From Adiantum capillus-veneris (lineage: Eukaryota; Streptophyta; Polypodiopsida; Polypodiales; Pteridaceae), in assembly GCA_014529385.2 (NCBI GenBank), contig CM043945.1, forward strand, positions 139,792,241 to 139,856,240: 64,000 bases of DNA. Reading direction: 5' to 3'. The number at the start of each line of letters is the position of its first letter. Positions within the stretch are counted from its first letter, which is position 1. Position numbers and translations under genes: made by a program. The notes under the pieces are model-generated. The model saw nothing but the letters and a program-made list of their open reading frames with translations, was not told where the DNA came from and searched no databases. Shown piece by piece: positions 56,359 through 64,000 of this stretch.

Positions 56359-57657
56359 ATGGAAGCCAGCAAATCACCAGCTAAGAAGAAGAGGTTGTCC
56401 TTGAAGGACATTATTGCAGACAGTGAGCCTTACACACTACCAGAAGAGACATTGGAGCGAGCTAAGGCTTGGGTAGATGAAGCCACATTAGAAAGGGAAG
56501 GATTGGTAATGTACCAAGGTACATTCAGAAACCCGCAAGGAAATATAGTAGATATCCCAATGAATCCATGAGAAATGTTGGAATACGCATACAAAGAAGA
56601 AACACTCACCCAACTGGAAAGAGAAGATTTGTACAACTTCTTCACAGCACCACCAGTGGGTGTAGATATGCAAAACTACGAGCTAGTCAGCTCGTAGTCA
56701 GCTCAATCCAGAAAGATGGCAAGGCAGTGATTACTGCTTTGGATGGACAGAAGACAGAGATGCTCATTACTCCTCAAACCATAGTAGATGCACTGAGGCT
56801 ACACAATAAGAGTACCTTTGTTAGAGAAAGAAGAGATAAAGTAAAGGTCTACTCTCTAAAGAAACTCAATCAGACATTCAAAGACCTGGTAGACCGGAGA
56901 GATGCAAAGATCTACAAGCTGTACAACCAATACTTCCATGTTTGCAGCAAGCGACCACAAAAGTACACAACGCCTCCCTATGCAGTGGCTACTACCATAA
57001 CTTGGGCATTGAAAAGCAGTGTTCCCAAAGAAGTGAATTATGCCCAATATCTACATGCATGGGTATAGAAAAGCCCAAGTACATTGGAGGTGGGGAAACA
57101 CTGGCATAGATTGCATATGGAGCTATCGGTGCAAGAAGAGAGTGGCCCAATCCACCAACACAAAATGAGTGGTCCAAGTTAAACCAAGATACAGAAGATG
57201 AACTAGTAATAGCAATAGCCCCCACCAGACATTACATGACTTTGGAGAAGGCTAGAGACTCTACCAGAAGAAGTGCCCGAGGAGCCCCCAAAGAAGAAGG
57301 GTATGATGAAGATGGAAAAATAATCAAGGCCCAAAGAGACACACATCCAAAAAGCTGCTCGAATTGAGAGGTTAATTGAGCAGTTCAAGATAGAACAAGC
57401 ACTCAAAGGAGACTTTGAGGAGTATTAGGTACCAGCCCAAACAAAAATCAAAGGAAGCTCCTCAAGATCTCTAGAGGATCAATTTTATCATTACATCCGA
57501 GCCTATGAAGAAACTGAAAGGGTAATCGAACATTAGAATTTAGAACCCTTCACAATGGTGGAGGTACAAGATATCAAGAGAAAGCTGAAAGAAACACCAG
57601 AGGCTATACTGAAGAAGGGTCAAGAAGGTGACCAGACAAAAAATGCAACCCCACCAC
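56359..57657 (+). pseudogene. Gene J, 5' part: uncharacterised protein, split by copia D
   Basis: ATG at 56,359 gives MEASKSPAKKKRLSLKDIIA, then TLERAKAWVDEATLEREGLV. A TGA at 56,569 is followed in frame by EMLEYAYKEETLTQLEREDL. After a small local duplication near 56,690 the frame changes to KAVITALDGQKTEMLITPQT and KVYSLKKLNQTFKDLVDRRD, TTPPYAVATTITWALKSSV. More broken helical text follows (IERLIEQFKIEQALKGDFEE) up to NATPP at the copia D insertion. No domain is recognised; the layout resembles gag-like or transposon-encoded plant proteins. It continues at 62,959. Confidence 0.5.
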
Positions 57658-57886
57658 AGTTGGAATTAGGGTTGGAGGAAAACACACACAACTTTGAGAA
57701 GACAAAGGAAGCTCAAGGCACACAAAATAGAGTGTATTACTTAGTGTGCAATGGAAAGATAGATAGCCCTAGAATGAATGGGTGTATATACAATGCACGC
57801 GGAAAAAAACCTCCTAAAGAGGAAAAAAATATCCCGGCGATCCTAAGTGTGTTCACATACATCACTACCACATGTATATGGTAACA
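57658..57886 (-). repeat. 3' LTR of copia D, 229 bp
   Basis: Minus strand TGTTACCATATACATGTGG ...; its last base is T instead of A. The polypurine tract lies beside 57,886. Confidence 0.9.
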
Positions 57887-58201
57887 AATCCCCCCTGGAG
57901 TGATGTTGTGAACGAGAGCTGGCACATGAGTAAAGGGAAGTGCTATGCCATGAGGATATGATCAGTCCCCAAAGGGGAGTAAGCCCAAACCTTGGCGGAA
58001 AACTTCAAACTTTTCATGAGACAATGCCTTTGTGAAAAGATCTGTAAGGTTGTCCTATGTTGGCACATAAGCCAAGCTAATCTCTCCTGCTGAGAGCCTC
58101 CCCCTGACATAGTGGTAATGCACCTCAATGTGCTTTGTGAGAGCATGAAAAACTGGGTTCCTCACAAGTGCCAATGCGCTCTGATTGTCAGTGTAGATAG
58201 T

Positions 58202-58934
58202 TGTAATGGAAATACCTATGAACTTTGAGAATAGCTGAATTAAGAGAATTCGAGTGAGCATTTTTATGAGATTACTTTGAGAACATAGAGGGTGAACTTA
58301 ATTGATGGTATAAACATAAACATAGTACTTAATTAACTTGGCATGAACAATACTTTTGCAAGAGAGAGAGAGTATTAGAGAACATGAGAATAGTTGATGA
58401 CCAAATTTACTTGGAGCCGGTCCCCCCTCCAAAAGGCGTCTGTCAAGAGAGACTTGATGCAATATAATCTTTGTGTTTCTTGTGACCTAGGTGATGCAAT
58501 GAAGATGGAAAGCTTCATGCATCACAAGCATACCATATACTTTTGAAAAATGCATTAACTATCCCAAGCCTCGGCTCCAAGGCCTCAAACACCTTCGAAG
58601 GTGGAGAGGGCTAGCGGGGAATGAGGGTAGGTAAGAGGAAGAAGAATCATCCATAGGAGAAAGAAATAGTTCCTCACTTATCATCTCTCGTCTTGCTTAG
58701 CATAGCATAATATCATAGTAATGAAGATGAAGAAGATGGCAAGCTTAAGCTTTGAAGCATGGCTCTTGGTTGGATTTGCATTCCATATCCAAGAGTATTA
58801 GTGTAGGCTCTCCACTTCTCAACAACAAGCTTGGAGAAGAAGATGGAGCTCTTGCACTTTGCACTCCACACAATGAGAGAATGTGTGTGTGTGTGTATGT
58901 GTGGGAGAGTATACCCCCCTCTCATGCTTGGTCC

Positions 58935-58992
<58 letters not shown>

Positions 58993-59640
58993 TTATTTAA
59001 TTATTACATTTGGACATGTGTCCTCTTTGAGAGAAAGAACTTAATTATTTATCTTTATGCATCTAGATTCTCATTGGACCCCTTTAAAACTTATCCAATA
59101 GGATTCAAGAACATCATGAGGGCCACATGTGGAGGATCATTTGAACATGTGTCTTTTATGCTTCTTAAGTCATTTGGTTTCAATCAAGCATGGAAACAGT
59201 TAATGTCTCTTGAGAGTTTATCTTTGAATTGAACACTTCAAGAACCTTAGTCATTTTAAGCATAAAAATCACCTCAAGCTTTGGGCAAGGTTCCCACAAA
59301 CATTTTAAGCACTTTAGTTAGCAAGCCGACAAGCACGTCATGCTTGGGTAGGGTACCCACCTCAAGGTCAGTGCTAGCTTACCTAAGGTCAAAGGACTGT
59401 TTAATGCTAACTTTTGGAGGTCTTTAATGAAGCTAACCCTAAGGACTTTAAACTCTATTAGATAGAATTTCTCTTTAACATGCCATCTCTCATTTGGACC
59501 CCTTTAACCTTGGCCTCGTGTTGAGACAGATCCATAAGCACATGTCTATATTCTAACCCTTGTGCTTATTCTCACACATTAAATTATCAATCTAATATGA
59601 GAAAATCATTTGGGTTGGTTAGATATTAGATTTTATGACA
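58202..59640 (-). mobile_element. Solo LTR inside copia D, 1,439 bp
   Basis: Minus strand TGTCATAAAATC ... TTTCCATTACA. The exact duplication is ATAGT (58,197-58,201 and 59,641-59,645). Removing it and one ATAGT restores the copia reading order found in copia C. Same family as 9,358-10,954. It contains a CT microsatellite at 58,939-58,989. Confidence 0.93.
58939..58989. repeat. (CT)n microsatellite inside the solo LTR
   Basis: About 25 CT units. Confidence 0.95.
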
Positions 59641-61883
59641 ATAGTGTTGGCAGTGTCCTATCCAACACCCAAATCAGCCACAAGGCATCTGAGCCATACA
59701 CACTCAAATGTAGGTGTGAAGATTGCCATGTACTCAGCCTCACAACTAGAAGTGGCCATAGTAGGTTGCTTCTTGCTCAACCATGATATACATGAGCTGC
59801 CAAGCATGGGAAAAAAACCACTTGTGGACACTCGCGTGTCAAAACAACAAGCCCAATCTGAGTGCAAAAAAGCATGTAAGTCTGGCGGTAATGATCCCTC
59901 CTTGGGGTAAAACAAGCCAAGATGTAAAGTGCCACTCAGGTAGCAGAAAAGCCTCAGAACAGCCTGCCAATGTTTAGACCTTGGGTTATGCATAAGTCTG
60001 CTGACCTGTGAGACCGCAAACTGAATATCTAGTCTCGTGTTGCATACATAAATGAGGCAACCAACAACAGTTTGATAAAAAGTGACATGAGCAGGATCAC
60101 CAGCATCATGTAGACTCAACTTAAAACCTGTTTCCATGGCAGTGGCAATAGGTTTGCAATCCTCAAGTCCAAACTTACATAGCAAAGCATCCACATAAAG
60201 ACCAACAATGAGAAGTACATCGCCCTCAGGCTTGACATACAATGTGCTTTCTATTGGACTATTACAAAAGCCTCATTTGACCAAATGAGTGTGTCAGCTT
60301 TCTCATACCAAGCACGAGGAGATTGCTTCAACCCATACAAAGACTTCTTACATCTGCACACTTTGTGCTCTTGTCCTTTCTTGACAAAACTGCGAGGCTG
60401 CATTACATAAACTTCCTCAAATATATCACCATTCAAGAAAGCAGTAACAATGTCTAATTGATGTACGTCCCAACCAAAATGAGGTGCCAATGCACATAGA
60501 AAACACACAGTAATCATACGACAAGTGGGAGCAAAAGTTTCTTCATAATCTATGCCTTTTTGTTGTGCATAGCCTTTTGCAACAAGTCAAGCCTTATGGC
60601 GATCAACCTCACCATCCGGCTTGCATTTCAACATGTAAACCCAATTTGTACCAATGGACTTTTTTCCAGGAGGCAAATCACATAAAGTCCATGTGTCATT
60701 TTCTATAAGTGCATCATATTCTAATTGCATGGCAGCCATCCAATTTTCTGAATTCTGTGCTTCATCAAAAGATAGAGGTTCCTCAACATCATGTAGGCTA
60801 GACATAGCCAAAGCATAACAATCTGATGCATAAGATGCATGGCAAGAACCTGAAGGAGTACAACTAGACAATGGTGCATCCAATTTACTATCATGCAAAG
60901 TGTGCACCATCCATTTTGGCACACCTCTAGCCTGCTCATTTTCAGCCCTTTCCTCATCAAGTACATCATGTACATCTGCATCAGTAATAAGCTGATCTGT
61001 AACATTTTCAAAAACCCCCATTGGCTGTATGTTTGCCTCATTGGAATTTACATTCGTATTTACACCACTAAAAAGATGCAACAAAGTGTCATAAATGTCC
61101 TGTGAGCTTACATTCCTGTCTCTAGTACATGACAACAAGGGTTGAACAGAATCTTTCACAAACAGAACATCGTGTGAAACCAGAATATGCTTTGTTTTTG
61201 GATGATACAACCTGTAACCTTTGCTTTCAACACTATAACCAACAAAAATATATTTGACAGCCTTATCATCCAATTTTATGCGCTGTGTTTGTGGCACCAA
61301 AGCATATGCCAAACAACTAAAAACAGGCATGTGCTCAATAGAAGGCTTTCTATCATGCCATGCTTCATATGGAGTAATAGACTGCAAAGATTTTGTAGGA
61401 TGCCTGTTTAGTACATAAGTGGCACACATGATGGCCTTAAGATAAAATTAGGCGGCAAAGCTTGACTTGTGACCATACATCGTGCCATTTCCGTAAGTGA
61501 CCTGTTTTTCCTCTCAGCAACACGATTTTGTTGAGGTGTATAAGGCCATGTACATTAGTGTTTTATCCCACAACTAGCTAGAAATGCATTAAATTCATGA
61601 GACATATACTCTCCCTCTCGATCGGAACAGAGGGTGTCCATAGTGTATTTCGGGACATTTTTAGCCATAGCCAGAAATTGTTTAAAGCACATAAAAACTT
61701 CGGACTTTGCTTTAAGTGGAAATACCCATGCATGCCTGGAGTAATCATCAGTGAAAGTCACGAAGTAAAGGTAATATTTTATTCATTTAGACATGTTAAA
61801 GAGTGGTTTTTTAATATCCTACTAACGCATGTTATATAGGGGGTCCTAAAAGGTGAACCCCCCGAGGTACTAGTAAAAGTCTG

Positions 61884-62345
61884 CTAAGAATTTGGTAAGG
61901 CATCAAGAACAATCTGCACAAGGAAAATATCTAAAATGACTTCACCTATAGAAATAAGTTGCTCATTGATATCCTTAACACCAGCAAGGAAAGTGTCCAT
62001 ATCATCTTCGTCATGGATAATCTTCGACTCCAGCTCTTTATGCAGCAATGCAATTTTTTCCTCATTGCGGCTTGCATAAAGACCAGCCAGAATATCCCAA
62101 GCATGTTTTGCAGATTTCATTGAGTGAATGTGAGGAGTAATGGTCTGCTTCACAGACAATGCAATCAACACATGAGCCTATGCATCCTTTACATCCTAAC
62201 GAGCTTGTTCTGTTGTAGGCAAACAACTCTAACAGCAACAAGACCTGCAACATCCTCAACATCACCTACATCCTCAGAACTAGGACGTCTATCCTCAGCA
62301 TAGAAAACATCTCGAATACGTCTGTTTTGTTGTCAGGCATGGAAA
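61884..62345 (-). pseudogene. Copia D gag, internally deleted
   Basis: ATG at about 62,341 (MPDNKTDVFEMF). About 100 bp corresponding to the LDGDNYPMW region of copia C are missing, the text jumping from EDR to RPSSEDVGDVEDVAG. The main part reads ALSVKQTITPHIHSMKSAKH and ELESKIIHDEDDMDTFLAGV and stops after VLDALPNS. The zinc knuckle and protease are absent; unrelated AT-rich sequence (about 61,775-61,880) bridges to integrase. Confidence 0.82.
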
Positions 62346-62576
62346 ATGCATGCACCTGGATGTGAAAACTTCCCGAAATGAGGAGAAACTAAGTGAGACC
62401 ATCACATGCTATATAGCACAACCCGCAATAGACTGCATGGGACAAGTTATATAGTAATTGGCGTTGATAAAAAATTTACACAAAATGACAAAATTGCATG
62501 TGCAGACTTGGCTATAGTGGAAACGGAGGTCAAAATGAGCCCGAATAAAAAATCTGAGTAGACTAAGCTCTACGAG

Positions 62577-62617
<41 letters not shown>

Positions 62618-62622
62618 AAAAT
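62577..62622. repeat. Poly-C/poly-A tract
   Basis: 31 consecutive C bases followed by 14 A bases, in the leader of copia D. The length may be uncertain for sequencing reasons. Confidence 0.8.
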
Positions 62623-62711
62623 AAATAAAAAAATTTGTCGACCTGCGAACGCTTGCCAAAGCTCATTGAAATGGGGGAAAGTGAGCAGTCATGTGCTGGA
62701 GGACGCAACCT

Positions 62712-62723
62712 CCTTTGATACCA
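62712..62723 (-). other. Primer-binding site of copia D
   Basis: Minus strand TGGTATCAAAGG, two bases after the 5' LTR. Confidence 0.8.
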
Positions 62724-62725
62724 AT

Positions 62726-62953
62726 TGTTGGATTTAGGGTTGCAGGAAAACACACACAGCTTGAAGAAGGAGAAGGAAGCTCAAGACACACAACAGCGTG
62801 TATTTCTTAGTGTGCAATGAAAAGATAGATAGTCCTAGAATGAATGGGTGTATATACAATGCACGAGGGGGGGAAACCTCCTAAAGAGGGAAAAAATGCC
62901 CCAGCGGTCCTAAGTGGGTTCACACACATCACTACCACATGTATATGGTAACA
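62726..62953 (-). repeat. 5' LTR of copia D, 228 bp
   Basis: Minus strand TGTTACCATATACATGTGG ... TCCAACA. Confidence 0.92.
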
Positions 62954-62958
62954 ACCAC

Positions 62959-64000
62959 CTTCACCACCAGGCTCCTCTACTCCTCCTCCAAGTCCAAATC
63001 CTTCTACATCCCAACCACAACACTCACCAAAAAAGACAGAAGAGGTAGCACCTCCACCAAGAGACAAGGAAAAAGAAGAAAGTGGCACTTATGAAGACCT
63101 CCTTCAAGCCGGATACACATTGGCAGAGGATTCTACGATAGTTTATGGCACTCCAACCCCATTGTGGGCTGCCAGACAGTGAAAGGAGACCCCTATGAAA
63201 TAGATGAGAGCTGATATGTCTAAAGGACCGTAGCTAGATTAACAAACACACAAAAGAGCACAAGAAAGGGATTCCACATAGCCTAGAGTTCCAAAATTGG
63301 TCCAAATCCCGCAAGCACCACAATAGAGACCATTGGCCAGCCCGTGGAGAGCACCTCCAATAGGGGTCATGTTGAGTATGGGATGACAGGTCCCGAGCCC
63401 ATCAACAAGAAGCTTGGTTGCAGCAAATGAAGAGGATGTAAGAGCCGCATATCAAGTACTTGACAAAATCAGAACGCGGTCTCTAACACTGACTAAATAA
63501 AATAGTATGTTGCATACCAAGGAATAAAATATGCACATAGAACATGATCACCTCTCAAGCACGTTCCACATTACAAACCAGAAAGCTAAGGAAGTAAAAA
63601 AAGAGCTTGAGATGCTCAGTACAACACTAAGAGAGGCTGAAGATGTACAAGATAGTGTAACACTACAAATGGTAGAGGTTTCTTCGGAAGTAAAGAATCT
63701 CCAGGAAGAAAAGGAAAGAGTGGAAGATGAGCTGGAAGGAGCGAAAGATGAAGTGCTGGAGCTGAAAGCCAAATTAGAGCTCCAAGACTTGACAATCAAG
63801 AGAATTAGAGCAACCCCAAGGGCTGCACGGGCAGTTGTTGCAGGAGCAGATAGCCAAGCTATCCACGCTTTGGAAGCACAAATCACTACCTTACAAAAGG
63901 AATTATGTCTAGAACAAAGACAAACAATGCATATGGCATAATGGTCCCTAGCCGCAGAGAAAAGAATGAAGGCTCAACACCAAGAGATCCACAAAGAACA
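62959..64000 (+). pseudogene. Gene J, 3' part: proline-rich then coiled coil, runs off the window
   Basis: Joined across copia D (keeping one ACCAC), the frame continues from NATPP to PSPPGSSTPPPSPNPSTSQP. It then reads SPKKTEEVAPPPRDKEKEES and LLQAGYTLAEDSTIVYGTPT to a stop near 63,180. After broken text, a coiled coil at 63,531-63,941 has regular heptads (NLQEEKERVEDELEGAKDEV, then LELKAKLELQDLTIKRI). The restored frame across the insertion shows that copia D landed in a coding sequence. Function unknown. Confidence 0.55.

Larger units (their letters stand above)
58022..61769 (-). pseudogene. Copia D pol: integrase, RT, RNase H, split by a solo LTR
   Basis: Reading leftward: integrase DDYSRHAWVFPLKAKSEVFM with GEYMSHEF (Gln is kept at the site that is a stop in A and C), YVLNRHPTKSLQSITPYEAW, then RT blocks to about 60,251 (LDIVTAFLNGDIFEEVYVMQ). 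The YVDD motif region is damaged: GLYVDALLCKFG shows a deletion that fuses it to downstream text (60,180). RNase H begins HSDWACCFDTRVSTSGFF and stops at LVADLGVG (59,646), where the solo LTR enters. It resumes at 58,196 with TDNQSALALVRNPVFHALTK and runs to the end near 58,022. Stops and frame changes are frequent. Confidence 0.85.
57658..62953 (-). mobile_element. Copia D: complete but deleted Ty1/copia element
   Basis: The LTRs at 62,726-62,953 (5') and 57,658-57,886 (3') are of the copia A/C family and differ at roughly 11% by eye, so D is older than C. The target duplication ACCAC (57,653-57,657 and 62,954-62,958) is exact. Primer site at 62,712-62,723. A solo LTR (58,202-59,640) lies inside. 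Gag has a deletion and the part from knuckle to integrase start is missing. Confidence 0.93.

Overview
The window looks like a repeat-dense stretch of a land-plant nuclear genome, with almost no intact host gene. The evidence is Ty1/copia and Ty3/gypsy retrotransposons with plant-type primer sites (initiator tRNA-Met 3' end; a TGGCGCC-type site), spliceosomal GT-AG introns, degraded tandem pentatricopeptide-repeat (PPR) sequence, and long GT/GA/CT microsatellites. PPR relics of this kind would suit a fern or lycophyte, but that is inference.

Layout. 1-423: 5' end of a minus-strand copia element leaving the window on the left. 2.1-3.1 kb: broken multi-exon gene with an acidic C-terminus. 3.3-4.0 kb: a 38-bp perfect palindrome, a hairpin and a 31-bp tandem repeat. 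7.7-8.7 kb: LINE remnant. 8.75-11.16 kb: piece of an unusual DNA transposon split by a 1.6-kb solo LTR. 12.0-13.5 kb: PPR pseudogene. 15.1-17.0 kb: broken acidic ORF, minus strand. 17.5-34.7 kb: copia A (5' half), gypsy K (minus) with copia B (3' half) inside it, then complete copia C (29,535-34,690; target-site duplication CATCT). 35.3-53.7 kb: copia F, whose two LTRs lie 18 kb apart yet share the duplication ATTAC, so everything between came in by later insertions. 54.3-54.5 kb: PPR relic. 55.3-56.2 kb: four palindromic sites spaced about 284 bp. 56.4 kb to the right edge: uncharacterised broken gene J, split by copia D (57,658-62,953; duplication ACCAC), itself split by a 1.44-kb solo LTR (duplication ATAGT).

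The most unusual content lies inside copia F. About 7.3 kb (35.54-51.56 kb, not counting gypsy E) reads as a gene-rich DNA transposon. It carries a plus-strand, intron-containing, possibly RNase-H-fold transposase, then a plus-strand protein with a disordered and coiled-coil N-terminal part and a C-terminal histone H3 fold. Two spliced genes run on the minus strand towards these. A second copy near 9-11 kb keeps the transposase end followed by the N-terminal part of the H3-like gene in the same order, which argues that the histone-fold gene belongs to the element. Gypsy E (41,940-50,653), a nearly intact element with two RNase H domains, sits inside one of the minus-strand genes.

All calls are from reading the sequence; no database search was run.
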